A DNA stretch of 64,000 bases from DASZIT01 sp052143315 (GCA_052143315.1 JBKQTE010000097.1:1-64000); one strand, 5' to 3'; shown: positions 50,801 to 59,349, counted from the first letter of the stretch. The notes: generated by a model not told the origin, from the letters alone. Made by a program: numbers and translations.

Positions 50801-52386
50801 CGTCGAACGAGTCGGCGGTGCCCGGAGAAGTGATCGACGAGCTCAACGCCGATGGCACCAACCGCCAGCTGCTCATCAACGACGGCAACTACAACACCGA
50901 CCCCGAGATCTCGCCCGACGGCAGCGAGATCGCAGACTCGGCGTTTGAGGGATCCAATCCGGTGGCGCCCGGCGCCACGCTCATTCCGGGTAATCCTGAT
51001 GACACCAACCTCAACCCGCAGGGCTGGTACATCAAGGTGCGCAACCAGGTCACCGGGGCGACCACGTCGCTCAACCAGGGCGAGGCCTGCGACGACCTGA
51101 TGGCCACGTGCCAGCCGGGCCAGTCGTCGGGGTGGCAGCCGGAGTGGAGCCCGGATGGGGGGACCGTCGCCTGGATCGGCCGGCTCAACGGCACCACCAC
51201 CTGTGTCTGCGCCGCCAACGCCGACGGCTCCGACCCGCGTGCACTGATCCAGTCGAGCACTCTGGTGATCACGTGGTTCGATTGGACGGCGCCCGGCGGT
51301 CAGGCGCCGAGCACCGCCGTGACCGACAGCCAGATAGGTTCGGACCAGGTGCCGTCAAGGCTGCTGCTCAGCGTGGACAACCTGGCTGACAATCAGTCGG
51401 AGATCCTCGATGAACCCGTCGACATGATGGGCGACGACGCTGCCGGTACCGGGAGCGCCTCGGACCCCACCGGCGGAAGCTGGAGCCAGGACCGTTCGGT
51501 GCTTGTGTTCGTGGCCAACGCCAGCTACAACCCCAACGACCCGCAGTACGGCCCGCCACCTCCGCCAGGCCAGCAGGTGCATGAGCACTTCACGCTGCAG
51601 GAGCTCGACCCGGCGTTGCCCACCTACCCGGCCGACGACATCCCGGCGAGTGAACAGATCTTCCTCCGTCGATCCGATGGGACAGTCGTGCAGTTGACGA
51701 CGCCCTGGACCGAGGACTGGCGTGATGCCATCGACGAGGGTGACCTCCGGTCCAATACCGACCCGATCATCTCACCGAACGGGCAGTATGTGGTGTTCAC
51801 CAATCACTCGAGCCTCACCGGCGAATCGTTCTTGCTCAGCATGGACCTTGCCACCGGCGCAGTACTGAACCTGACGAACGGCACCGCCGGCGCCATGCAG
51901 GTCAACGATGCACTACCGGCGTGGTCGCCCGACGGCTCGAAGATAGCCTTCACCTGGACCGAGGGTGCCAACACCGACGTGTTCGTGATGAACGCCTCGG
52001 ACGGCACCGCGGTCACTGAAGTGACCGACGACGACGCCTACGACATGGATCCCACCTGGTCGCCCGACGGCCGGTCTGTCGTGTTCAGCCGGTACGACGG
52101 GACCCTCGCCCCTTCGCCGGCCGAGCTGGACTCCTTGGTCGGTCTGCCGACAGCCGGATGGTCACTGGTCAAGGTAGACGTCGCCACCGGTCAGGAATCG
52201 GTGCTGACCACGCCGGCCGACTCGCCGACCTGGCGGCCGGTGTACTCGCCCGACGGCAGCCAGATCGACTTCATCGGCTGGAAGTACCGCACCATGGGCG
52301 TCTTCCGTACCACTCCGGACGGCGCCCCGGTCGAGCCCCTGCTCATCACGCCGAACCTCGACGTGACATCGGTGGATTGGAAATGA
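47848..52386 (+). CDS. O-antigen-ligase/Wzy-type polymerase fused to a TolB-like beta-propeller
   Basis: A 1512-aa fusion. Residues ~20-660 hold about 14 membrane segments with the Wzy/WaaL-type region: TRAALVGLVIVLFGM, then the extracytoplasmic loop with EVTSRYQLNDVAGEMFFDHPI and GVGLNNFQ (the conserved HxxxGxGxxNF-like block), then NLYLLYLSETGIIG. Residues ~670-770 are a Pro/Gly/Arg-rich linker. A single TM at ~772-795 (GAVLAWVLVLGTILAAEV) then leads to residues ~820-1512, which carry many TolB/WD40-like PD40 repeats (WSPDGSKIAFTW, WSPDGRSVVFSR, PEISPDGSEIA, FVMNASDG). The propeller should lie outside the membrane. The ATG at 47848 overlaps the previous stop. Such fusions are not the usual form of Wzy; separate genes are the rule. 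Confidence 0.85.
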   Translation: MTLVKPTGAPPSAGGTPPRRGSEWVGIVVALGLVTLSVLGLSQFGSKAVYITVGVAAAVWVLWSIRDLIGPPIADAVRRLSPTPTGVPALGKVRTSVGAAVAALAAGTLAFAVAGAGTKVMYALVALVGLTAGAWLLWPAILLLFNTPADGQGLHEDHLDELAASEQRSRTREHEWTAIGLGLEPGPKPQAGRTARAVGMLLAVVAAGMLAFFSATMGSKALLALVGGVIVVGCLLRARDKTLFTVFGLGCSLAFLVHKSFGPLNDTIASGAPSVYITSFDAMLLLLYALWVTEGTFVADVRAALHRRILWIPLIGALLMLPSLLAGGASVRLGLSELVRMSWMYLLFFYVAVRVRSRTMVWAILAGLGAFAIVEIVVVILQWKTGGVLGLSFLGVPTQLNQRITDTSELGRPFGTIIHPDFMGAAMGSLGLLAFALGLTLRRSLTKVVALAFTVGCILCLYLAHTRAALVGLVIVLFGMLVVAIVHRHLQWRTIGRVVLALMIASAIFFPQLQARFAENFGTGHFSEEVTSRYQLNDVAGEMFFDHPIIGVGLNNFQGAMGPYEVHGVIFIDNPVQNLYLLYLSETGIIGMAGFLVVGISMYNVALRLARSRDRLLGGVGLGVSAAMAFLMIEELLGFALREDVPLSVYWIFAGLSVACYRMAGLEGQHRLRMARPGGRPDGADPGRYGGGPSRRGTGVPIYAPGASPSAAEDDKGNGRANRAVGSDHARSGPDLPARYRPALNPGGSGRPPWARRGPSRWSPAGHRRVRGAVLAWVLVLGTILAAEVPGLSGAQASSTPPAPTPGAQERSGASSSVPIPQMRVVFAADRNTDPGAPGTSGIFVANADGTDLKPLIVAGSTSNTTYNWPEWALGGTKIIFTVRNGPPVSSADALGTYENIWEMNPDGSDRRQLTNYKFRAVQPKVSADGQSVIFAAENPQFPLEAIYKLNLLTLQATNLSQLTQPNGAADADPRWTPDGSIVMASNESAVPGEVIDELNADGTNRQLLINDGNYNTDPEISPDGSEIADSAFEGSNPVAPGATLIPGNPDDTNLNPQGWYIKVRNQVTGATTSLNQGEACDDLMATCQPGQSSGWQPEWSPDGGTVAWIGRLNGTTTCVCAANADGSDPRALIQSSTLVITWFDWTAPGGQAPSTAVTDSQIGSDQVPSRLLLSVDNLADNQSEILDEPVDMMGDDAAGTGSASDPTGGSWSQDRSVLVFVANASYNPNDPQYGPPPPPGQQVHEHFTLQELDPALPTYPADDIPASEQIFLRRSDGTVVQLTTPWTEDWRDAIDEGDLRSNTDPIISPNGQYVVFTNHSSLTGESFLLSMDLATGAVLNLTNGTAGAMQVNDALPAWSPDGSKIAFTWTEGANTDVFVMNASDGTAVTEVTDDDAYDMDPTWSPDGRSVVFSRYDGTLAPSPAELDSLVGLPTAGWSLVKVDVATGQESVLTTPADSPTWRPVYSPDGSQIDFIGWKYRTMGVFRTTPDGAPVEPLLITPNLDVTSVDWK

Positions 52387-53330
52387 CGATGAGCCCTGCC
52401 GACCTCACGGTGATCGTCGTCAACTGGAACACCGTCGACCTGCTCGACGACTGTCTCCAGAGCATCCTCGACCACGGCCCAAAGGGCCAGCGCAGCGAGA
52501 TCGTCGTGGTCGACAACGCCTCGAGCGACGGGTCGCTCGAGCACTTGGAAGCCAACTGGCCGTCGGTGCGGGTCATCGCCAACGACGTCAACGTGGGCTT
52601 CTGCCGGGCAAACAACCAGGCGATTCGCGTCACCGACTCGCCCTTCCTTCTGCTTGTGAATACCGACGCCCGCCTGACCGCCGGTTGCGTCGACGCCATG
52701 CTCGGGTATCTCCATCGTGACCGCCACGCCGCGGTGGTGGGTCCAAGGCTGGTGTACGGCGACGGCAGCTTCCAGCGGTGGACGGCGGGACAGTCGCTGT
52801 CGTTGCGGAGCTGCGCCACCTACCTGCTCGGCCTCGACCGGCTGGCCGCCCGGTGCCCACCACTGTCGGGGATGTACCTGCCCTACGACACCGATCAATC
52901 CTTCAAGCCGGGCTGGGTGAGCAGCGCCGTCATGCTCGTTCGTCGCCAAACGCTCGACGAGGTCGGCCTGCTCGACGAGTCGATCTTCGTCTACATGGAC
53001 GATGTCGACCTCTGTCAGCGGGCGACCGACAGGGGTTGGAACGTCTGGTACGCCGCCGACACCACCGCCGTCCACTTCATGGGGGCCAGCACCAAGCGCC
53101 AGACGGGCAAGGCATCGCCTGAGGCGCTGCGGGCGCTCAACCAGTGGTACGAGCGGCGCCATGGCCGGCAGTCGGCTCGCGCCCTGCGGGCGCTCGAGGC
53201 CGCCGGGTTCGGCGCTCGGGCCGTCTTGTACACCATCAAGGGGCTCCTGTCCTCCGACGACGCGGTGCGAAGTGGGGGCCGAGTCCAATGGAACCGCGTC
53301 AAGTTGTGCTTGGAGCCTGCCGATGCCTGA
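52383..53330 (+). CDS. Glycosyltransferase family 2
   Basis: 315 aa. It shows LTVIVVNWNTVDLLDDCLQSI, VVDNASSDGS, NVGFCRANNQAI, LLVNTDARL (the DXD region), WVSSAVMLVRR and IFVYMDDVDLCQRA. This is the rhamnosyl/galactofuranosyl-type GT2 pattern, and a paralogue of the one at 42687. The ATG lies in an ATGA overlap with the polymerase stop. The C-terminal ~70 residues are basic and Arg-rich with no TM. It probably adds one sugar of the repeat unit. Confidence 0.9.
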   Translation: MTMSPADLTVIVVNWNTVDLLDDCLQSILDHGPKGQRSEIVVVDNASSDGSLEHLEANWPSVRVIANDVNVGFCRANNQAIRVTDSPFLLLVNTDARLTAGCVDAMLGYLHRDRHAAVVGPRLVYGDGSFQRWTAGQSLSLRSCATYLLGLDRLAARCPPLSGMYLPYDTDQSFKPGWVSSAVMLVRRQTLDEVGLLDESIFVYMDDVDLCQRATDRGWNVWYAADTTAVHFMGASTKRQTGKASPEALRALNQWYERRHGRQSARALRALEAAGFGARAVLYTIKGLLSSDDAVRSGGRVQWNRVKLCLEPADA

Positions 53331-54201
53331 GACCCATTCCCATTCCCATGCACACAGTGCCGGAGGGGTGGCAATCTCCGACCGTCACGCTCATGAGAGC
53401 GAGACGTACGACGCCATGGCCGCCGCCATGTTGGCCGATATGAGCGACGACGAGCTTCGGGTTCGGGCCGACCGCATCCCCTTCCACAACCGCGAGCACG
53501 TCGACTATCTGAGCTTCGCCATCGACGAGCTGCGTCCGCTGGCGGGCAAGCGGATCCTCGAGGTGGGTGTCGGCAGCGGGACGTTGGCCGCATGGCTGGC
53601 ACTGCAGGGCGCCGACGTGACCGGTATCGACGTCTCCAGCGGCATCCTCCAGGTGGCGACCAAGCGTGCGTCGCTCAGCGGGGTCGCTCATCGAACCAGG
53701 TTTGACCACTGCCCGATCGAGGAATTCGACGACCCCGAGGACTCCTTCGACGCGGTCATCGGCAACAACGTCGTGCATCACTTCGAACGGGACCTGGCTA
53801 TGTCGAATGTCGGCCGCCTCCTGCGCCCCGAGGGTCGGGCCGCCTTCTGCGAACCGGTGCTCTTCCTTCCGGAGATCGTACGCCGGGCCCGCTACTCGGC
53901 TTTCGTCAGCCGCCGGTTCCCGCCCCATACCCACACTCCTGACGAGCGATCTCTCGACCAGCGCGATCTGGGGGTGATTCGGCGCCACTTCGCCTCGGTC
54001 TCGTGGCGGCCGTTCCAGGTCCTCTGCCGGATGCAGAACTTCGTCGAGCTCAGCGATCCGACGTGGAACCGGCTGGAGTCGATCGACCGCTTCGCTCTCC
54101 GACACGTGGCACCCGCACGGTGGCTCGCCCGGATGATCGTCCTCACACTCGAAGACCCCCTACCCGTGAAGTCCCGAACCGAGGAGAGTGCCCCTCTATG
54201 A
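53323..54201 (+). CDS. SAM-dependent class I methyltransferase
   Basis: 292 aa. A His-rich N-terminus (HSHSHAHSAGG) is followed by helices and then motif I, KRILEVGVGSGTLAAWLA, with the acidic GADVTGIDVSSG, then FDAVIGNNVVHHFERDLA (motif IV/post) and LLRPEGRAAFCEPV. This is a complete Ubie/MT11-type fold. It probably methylates a sugar or nucleotide-sugar of the polymer. The start ATG at 53323 overlaps the preceding gene by 8 bp, and the stop overlaps the reductase gene by 4 bp. Confidence 0.88.
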   Translation: MPETHSHSHAHSAGGVAISDRHAHESETYDAMAAAMLADMSDDELRVRADRIPFHNREHVDYLSFAIDELRPLAGKRILEVGVGSGTLAAWLALQGADVTGIDVSSGILQVATKRASLSGVAHRTRFDHCPIEEFDDPEDSFDAVIGNNVVHHFERDLAMSNVGRLLRPEGRAAFCEPVLFLPEIVRRARYSAFVSRRFPPHTHTPDERSLDQRDLGVIRRHFASVSWRPFQVLCRMQNFVELSDPTWNRLESIDRFALRHVAPARWLARMIVLTLEDPLPVKSRTEESAPL

Positions 54202-55145
54202 AGATCCTCGCTACCGGCGCCGCCGGAATGCTCGGTACATCGCTTGTGCCCATGTTCGTGGCCGCCGGCCACGACGTCGTGGCGACCGACATCGATCTGA
54301 CGAACCCGAGACCCTGGGGCGCCGGACATCCGACGATCGACTGGCTCGACGTGCGTGAGCGAGCGGCGGTGAAGGACGCATTCGACGACACCCGACCGGA
54401 GCTGGTGCTGCACATGGCGGCCGAGACCTCGTTGGAAGTGAGTGACGCCGACCCCGACCACGCCTACCTGACCAATACGGTAGCGACCAAGTACCTGGCA
54501 CTCGAGTGCCGACGCAGGGATGTCCCGATGGTGTTCATCTCGACCGCCGGCGTCTTCGATGGCACCAAGGTCGGCGCCTACACCGAGTTCGATCAGCCAA
54601 ACCCGATCAACGCCTACGGTGCCACGAAGTTCGAGGCCGAAAAGCTGCTGAGCTCGATGCTCGACCGCTACTACCTGATCCGTGCGGGCTGGATGGTCGG
54701 GGGCGGTGACGGCAAGGATCACAAGTTCGTGGCCCGGGTCCTCCAGCAGGTGCGAGACGGTCGCACCACGATCCACGCCGTGGGCGACAAGTTCGGAACG
54801 CCTACCTACACGTATGACTTCGGTCGTTGCCTCTTGAACCTGATCGACACTCAGGTATACGGGCTCTACCACATGGCGTGTGAGGGCCAGGGCAGCCGCT
54901 ACGACATCGCTGCCCACATCCTCGGACTCCTGGGCCGGTCCGACATCGAACTGATCGAGGTCGATTCGGAGTTCTTCCGCGACGAATTCCCGTCCAACCG
55001 TCCCCGTTCGGAAATCATGCGAAACATGGTGCTGGACCTTCAGGGAATGAACCTGATGCGGCCCTGGCCGGTGGCTCTGGACGAGTACCTCGATCGCCAC
55101 TTTCACGAGCTGATCCAGTTCGAGCGCGCCGCGGCCGTTGTCTGA
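54198..55145 (+). CDS. RmlD-like dTDP-4-dehydrorhamnose reductase family protein (extended SDR)
   Basis: 315 aa. It shows the Rossmann motif TGAAGMLG, then VLHMAAETSLEVSDADP, STAGVFDG, the catalytic AYGATKFEAE (YxxxK), and RAGWMVGGG. The layout is that of RmlD, so a keto-sugar reduction is likely (deoxyhexose supply). True RmlD normally sits with RmlA/B/C, which are not in this window, so the exact substrate is open. It is coupled to the methyltransferase by an ATGA overlap and starts with ATG at 54198. Confidence 0.85.
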   Translation: MKILATGAAGMLGTSLVPMFVAAGHDVVATDIDLTNPRPWGAGHPTIDWLDVRERAAVKDAFDDTRPELVLHMAAETSLEVSDADPDHAYLTNTVATKYLALECRRRDVPMVFISTAGVFDGTKVGAYTEFDQPNPINAYGATKFEAEKLLSSMLDRYYLIRAGWMVGGGDGKDHKFVARVLQQVRDGRTTIHAVGDKFGTPTYTYDFGRCLLNLIDTQVYGLYHMACEGQGSRYDIAAHILGLLGRSDIELIEVDSEFFRDEFPSNRPRSEIMRNMVLDLQGMNLMRPWPVALDEYLDRHFHELIQFERAAAVV

Positions 55146-55173
55146 CGCGCGTGCCGACCAGAAAGAGAGCCTG

Positions 55174-56268
55174 ATGACAAACGTCCCCGATCCCAGCGAT
55201 CAGCGCCGAGGCCAGCACGCCGACACCCGCTCGGTTGCAGTGGTGATCCCCATCCCCGACGACCCGCCGTGGGAGCTGTTCGACGCCATCCCACCCGAGA
55301 TCCCGATCATCGTGAGCGATGACAGCGATGGCCACCTGGCCCCGCCACCCCGCGACAACGTCTTCTACTTCGACTACGCGGCGCAACGAGAGTACTGCGG
55401 TGGCCACTATGCGGCCATGCCCCACAAGAGCGCGGCCAGTCGCAACGTGGGCCACTACATCGCCTTCCGCCAGGGTTTCGACGTCATCGTCGCCCTCGAC
55501 TACGACTGCCGTACCCGCTCCGGTTGGCTACAGGCCCATCTCCAAGCCCTGACCAAAGCGGTCGAGGCGCCGGCGCTGGCCCCGTCGGCTCCGAACGGCT
55601 GGATCAACTCGATCGACGCGCCGGGCGTCTACGCCCGGGGCTACCCCTACGAGCTGCGGACGCCCGAGCTGGCGGAAGTCGAGGAGTCCACCGTCACCGG
55701 CGAGGTGAAGATCAACATGGGGATCTGGGACGGCATCCTTGACCTCAATGGCATCGACAAGCTCCAGGGTGGGGAGCCCGGGGATCCGGGCCTCGCCACG
55801 GACGTCAACCGGATCGCGCTGGGCAACATCCCGGTCTGTGGCATGAACACCGCCTTCGTCGCCGAGCTGACGCCGGCATACTTCTTCCTGCCCGACCTGT
55901 GGGTGAACGGGTGGCAGCTCAGCCGTCACGACGACATCTGGGGCGGCTACGTCGTCAAGAAGCTGATGGATCGCAGAGGCGACCTCTTGGCGTTCGGACA
56001 CCCGGTGGTCCAGCACACCAAGCAGACGCGACTCGAGCGCGTGGTGGTGCTCGAGCAGTGGATGCACCTCATGTCGATGGGCTTCTACGACCTGGTCGAC
56101 GAAGCATGTAGCCAGGTCACGCCGGCCGACTACACCGAGATGTTCGCCAGTTTCGTGCAGGAATACCGTGCCGGCGTCGAGCGCAGCTCGCTTCCCGCTC
56201 ACTACGTCGCGGTCTACCGCACGCTCGGCGAATGGATGCAGCGCTGGTCGGCAGCGTTCACGTCATGA
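55174..56268 (+). CDS. RGP-like (GT75-type) glycosyltransferase / UDP-arabinopyranose-mutase-like protein
   Basis: 364 aa. The order of motifs follows plant reversibly glycosylated polypeptides: ALDYDCRTRSGW (the DxD equivalent), YARGYPYELR, INMGIWDG, IPVCGMNTAFVAELTPAYFFLPD and RHDDIWGGYVVKKLMD. The Met-Asn and Asp-Asp-x-Trp blocks are typical of that family, which interconverts UDP-arabinose forms or transfers glycosyl groups. In bacteria such genes are uncommon and occur in polymer clusters. I chose the ATG at 55174, preceded by GAAAGAGAG. An in-frame start at 55138 would overlap the reductase. The stop overlaps the acyltransferase start. Confidence 0.72.
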   Translation: MTNVPDPSDQRRGQHADTRSVAVVIPIPDDPPWELFDAIPPEIPIIVSDDSDGHLAPPPRDNVFYFDYAAQREYCGGHYAAMPHKSAASRNVGHYIAFRQGFDVIVALDYDCRTRSGWLQAHLQALTKAVEAPALAPSAPNGWINSIDAPGVYARGYPYELRTPELAEVEESTVTGEVKINMGIWDGILDLNGIDKLQGGEPGDPGLATDVNRIALGNIPVCGMNTAFVAELTPAYFFLPDLWVNGWQLSRHDDIWGGYVVKKLMDRRGDLLAFGHPVVQHTKQTRLERVVVLEQWMHLMSMGFYDLVDEACSQVTPADYTEMFASFVQEYRAGVERSSLPAHYVAVYRTLGEWMQRWSAAFTS

Positions 56269-56978
56269 AAGTGTCGACCGACGGCTCCAGCCATGTCGCC
56301 GAAAGGGAAACCCGGGTCCCCACCCTGCGCGATGCAATCCGGGGGGACCTCGAACAGATGGCCAAGGTCAAGGGATCCCGCTTCCCGTCGATGGTCGGGG
56401 CGGTGGACGTCCTGTCCCTACCGGGCACCTGGGCAGTCATCCTCTTCCGTCTGGCCAGCACAGCCCACCACAAGGGCATCCGGCCGTTGTCACGGTTCAT
56501 CTTCTTCGCCAACACCGTCTTGTTCGGAGCCGAGCTGCATCCCAGCGCCATCGTTCAGCCCGGACTCGTGATCCCACATCCCGTCGGCACGGGTGTCGCC
56601 GGCGAATGCCGGATCGGCCGGCGGGTCCTGCTGCTTCGAGGTACGGCGATGGGCGGTGGAGGCAACCCGAAGCGTCCCGGCCATCCGGTACTCGGCGACG
56701 ACGTGATCCTCTTCGACAGTGCCAGAGTGTTCGGCCCGGTCCACATCGGTGATCGGTCGATGATCGGTACCGACGCTGTGGTGGTCGATGATGTCGGGTC
56801 CGACATGTTCGTGTACGGAGTCCGCAAGTCCGGGGTCGTTCGGCCACTGGCGGAGATGGGCCTTGGCGAGGAGGCCGAGGCCGAGCTGGGCCACGGCGCG
56901 TCGAGTGGTCGAGCGATGACCACCGGTGCCGCGTCCGAGGTGGGCTCCACCAACGGCAACGCCACCAAGGTGACCTGA
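56265..56978 (+). CDS. Serine O-acetyltransferase-like hexapeptide acyltransferase
   Basis: 237 aa. The N-terminal helical part contains PGTWAVILFRLASTAHHKGI. The left-handed beta-helix part follows with GAELHPSAIVQPGLVIPHPVGTGVAG, GDDVILFDSARVFGPVHIGDRSMIGTDAVVVDDV. This is the CysE/polysaccharide acetyltransferase type. In this operon the target is more likely a sugar hydroxyl of the polymer than serine. The C-terminal ~35 aa are a low-complexity Gly/Ser tail. ATGA overlap with the preceding stop; the next gene begins 2 bases after its stop. Confidence 0.83.
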   Translation: MKVSTDGSSHVAERETRVPTLRDAIRGDLEQMAKVKGSRFPSMVGAVDVLSLPGTWAVILFRLASTAHHKGIRPLSRFIFFANTVLFGAELHPSAIVQPGLVIPHPVGTGVAGECRIGRRVLLLRGTAMGGGGNPKRPGHPVLGDDVILFDSARVFGPVHIGDRSMIGTDAVVVDDVGSDMFVYGVRKSGVVRPLAEMGLGEEAEAELGHGASSGRAMTTGAASEVGSTNGNATKVT

Positions 56979-56980
56979 TC

Positions 56981-58120
56981 ATGCGGGCGGTCATCGACGC
57001 GACGGCGCTCGGATCGGGACGCGGCGGCGACGAGACCATGCTGCGTGGCGCCATTCGCGGCCTGGGTCTTGCCAGCCAAGGCGACGATCGCTTCACCGTT
57101 CTGGCCGATGCCGATGCCGATGCCGAGATCGGGAACCTCGCCGGGCCGGGGCTTCGGGTCGAGCGGATGTCCCGGAGACCGGGCGCCGTGCACTTCAGCG
57201 CTCAGCTTCCTTGGTATCTCGCCCGCCGCCGATCCGACTTCGACGTGGCCTTCACGGTCACCCACGCTCCGCTTCGTTCCCCGGTCCCCATCGCCCTCAT
57301 GGTGCTGGATCTCTCGTTCCTGCACCTTCCCGACGCCTATCCGCGCCGGACCCGCCAACGACTCACGTCACTCGTGGGCCATCAGGCACGCCGGGCCGCC
57401 GCGGTGTTGACCGTGAGCGAGTTCTGCCGGCGGGACCTCATCGACAGCTACGGTTTGGACCCCGGCGGGGTCCACGTCGTCCCCATCGCCATCGAGACCC
57501 CCCCACCGCTGCCGCCCGAACACCGGGTGCGAGCACTGGCGGGACTGGCCCGGCACCAGGTCGACGGACCGTTCCTGCTCTACCTGGGCAACCTCCATCC
57601 CCGCAAGAACGTGGCCCGCACGATCCGGGCGTTCGCCGAGGCTCGACGAACCGATGCGGCACTGCACCAACACCAACTGGTCATCGCCGGTGGTCGCTGG
57701 TGGGGGACCGGGGAGGAGGCAGAGGCCGAGGCGGCACCGCCGGGCAGTGTCGTCTTCCTGGGCCGCGTCGACGACGACACCCGACAGGTCCTGCTCGAGA
57801 CGGCCGATGCCTTGATCTACGTGTCTCGCTTCGAGGGGTTCGGGCTGCCGCCACTGGAGGCTATGGCCGCCTCGACACCGGTACTGGCCGGAGATGCCGC
57901 CGCCATCCCCGAGGTGACCGGCGGCGCGGCAATGCTGGTCGATCCGGAAGACGAAGGCGCCATCACCGAAGGCATCCTGCGTATCGTGACCGATCATCGT
58001 GAGCGTGCAGAGCTCGTCGAGCGAGGCCGGGCGCGTGTGGCGCACTATGACCCGGCGACGACCGGCGCCGCCGCGCGGGCGGCACTGGCGGCCGCCGTGA
58101 GCCACACCGTGATCGTCTGA
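56981..58120 (+). CDS. Glycosyltransferase family 4 (GT-B fold)
   Basis: 379 aa. The N-domain begins MRAVIDATALGSGRGGDETMLRG. The C-domain has FLLYLGNLHPRKNVARTIRAF, VVFLGRVDDDTRQVLLETADALIYVSRFEGFGLPPLEAMA (the E-x7-E nucleotide-sugar motif) and DAAAIPEVTGGAAMLVDPED. This is a mannosyltransferase-like retaining enzyme. It has two-base spacing from the acyltransferase gene. It ends in a double stop (TGA TAG), followed by the anchored propeller gene 5 bases later. The donor sugar is unknown. Confidence 0.92.
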   Translation: MRAVIDATALGSGRGGDETMLRGAIRGLGLASQGDDRFTVLADADADAEIGNLAGPGLRVERMSRRPGAVHFSAQLPWYLARRRSDFDVAFTVTHAPLRSPVPIALMVLDLSFLHLPDAYPRRTRQRLTSLVGHQARRAAAVLTVSEFCRRDLIDSYGLDPGGVHVVPIAIETPPPLPPEHRVRALAGLARHQVDGPFLLYLGNLHPRKNVARTIRAFAEARRTDAALHQHQLVIAGGRWWGTGEEAEAEAAPPGSVVFLGRVDDDTRQVLLETADALIYVSRFEGFGLPPLEAMAASTPVLAGDAAAIPEVTGGAAMLVDPEDEGAITEGILRIVTDHRERAELVERGRARVAHYDPATTGAAARAALAAAVSHTVIV

Positions 58121-58125
58121 TAGTC

Positions 58126-59304
58126 GTGAAACGGGCTGACGCCGTTGCTCCTCCCACCACAACCCGGGGGATCGGAGAGACAGGCGGTTGGTCCCACCAA
58201 ACGCCACTCCCGTATCGGCAGAGACCACGTCGGCGCAGGAGGCGAGTGGTGCTGATCGTGGTGGCCGCACTGGGTGTACCCCTGGTGGCGGCGTCAATCG
58301 TGATCGCCATCGTGGCCCATCGGCTGAACTCCCCGGAGGGAGTGCCGAGGTCGTGGCGGGCGCCGACCGTCCTGCCCAGCTCGCCGACGCCCTCCATCGC
58401 GCCGGGAGACCTCGTCTTCGACTCGAACCGAACCGGCAACTACGAGATCTGGACGATGAATTCGGCGGGCGGCGACGAACATGAGCTCACTCACGACCCC
58501 GTCTACGACTCCTGGTGGGCGCGACTTTCGCCTGACCGGCGGACGATTCTCTTCTACCGGACGCCCAAAGGGACCCACGATCGCGACTACTCGAAGACGT
58601 CCTTGTGGGCCATGGCGGCGAACGGCACGCACCCGGTGGAGCTTCGACCGGCCGGTCTCGACGGCTGGGTGTTCCAGGGCCACGCCGAATGGTCGCCCGA
58701 CGGCAGACGGTTGGTCATGTTCGGGGGTAGCCGCTTCAGCCCGCAGATCTGGATCACCGACAACCTCGGTGGCGACCCCAGGGCCGTCACCCATCGTGGC
58801 GGGTCCAACATCGATCCGTCGTGGGCGCCGGACGGCCTGACCATCGTGTTCGTCGGGTGTCCCAGCTCACTCTGTCTGCCAGCTGACCAGGAGATCTACA
58901 CCATCCCGGCGACGGGCGGAGAGGCCATCCGGATCACCTACGACCGCCTGCAGGACGACGACCCCTACTTCTCGCACAACGGGCTCGAATTGGCGTGGCT
59001 CACCAAGGTATCCGGAGGGGTGTTCAGCGTGGGGGTATGGAACATCCGCCTGATACCGGTTGTCACGGCCGGTGACCAGGTCACGGCCGCCCCTGGCGCC
59101 CGGCCGACGTACTTGATCAGAGACAACGGCAACGCCATCGACAGCAAACCGTCATGGTCGATCGATGACAAGACCATCTACTTCCACCGGGCCGTCGGAG
59201 GTCTCAAGGGAGGCTTTCAGATCTGGGCGATCGATGCCAACGGGACGAACCTCCGCGAACTGTCCAAAGGCCAGGGAGGCTCCAGCGAATACCCGGGCAC
59301 GTAG
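58126..59304 (+). CDS. Membrane-anchored TolB-like beta-propeller protein
   Basis: 392 aa. A cytosolic Arg-rich lead (RQRPRRRRRR) is followed by one TM (VVLIVVAALGVPLVAASIVIAIVA). The extracytoplasmic part carries PD40 repeats (LVFDSNRTGNYEIWTMNSAGGDE, WSPDGRRLVMFGG, PSWAPDGLTIVF, YFSHNGLELAW, PSWSIDDKTIYF). The build matches the second half of the polymerase fusion at 47848 (basic lead, TM, propeller), so the two are probably related by duplication. It is the last gene of the operon and starts with a GTG. The function is unknown; it may bind the polymer or an assembly partner at the outer face. Confidence 0.82.
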   Translation: MKRADAVAPPTTTRGIGETGGWSHQTPLPYRQRPRRRRRRVVLIVVAALGVPLVAASIVIAIVAHRLNSPEGVPRSWRAPTVLPSSPTPSIAPGDLVFDSNRTGNYEIWTMNSAGGDEHELTHDPVYDSWWARLSPDRRTILFYRTPKGTHDRDYSKTSLWAMAANGTHPVELRPAGLDGWVFQGHAEWSPDGRRLVMFGGSRFSPQIWITDNLGGDPRAVTHRGGSNIDPSWAPDGLTIVFVGCPSSLCLPADQEIYTIPATGGEAIRITYDRLQDDDPYFSHNGLELAWLTKVSGGVFSVGVWNIRLIPVVTAGDQVTAAPGARPTYLIRDNGNAIDSKPSWSIDDKTIYFHRAVGGLKGGFQIWAIDANGTNLRELSKGQGGSSEYPGT

Positions 59305-59349
59305 ACAGGTGGCAGCGGAGCTCCGCCCGGTCCAGACGCTTTGCACGGA

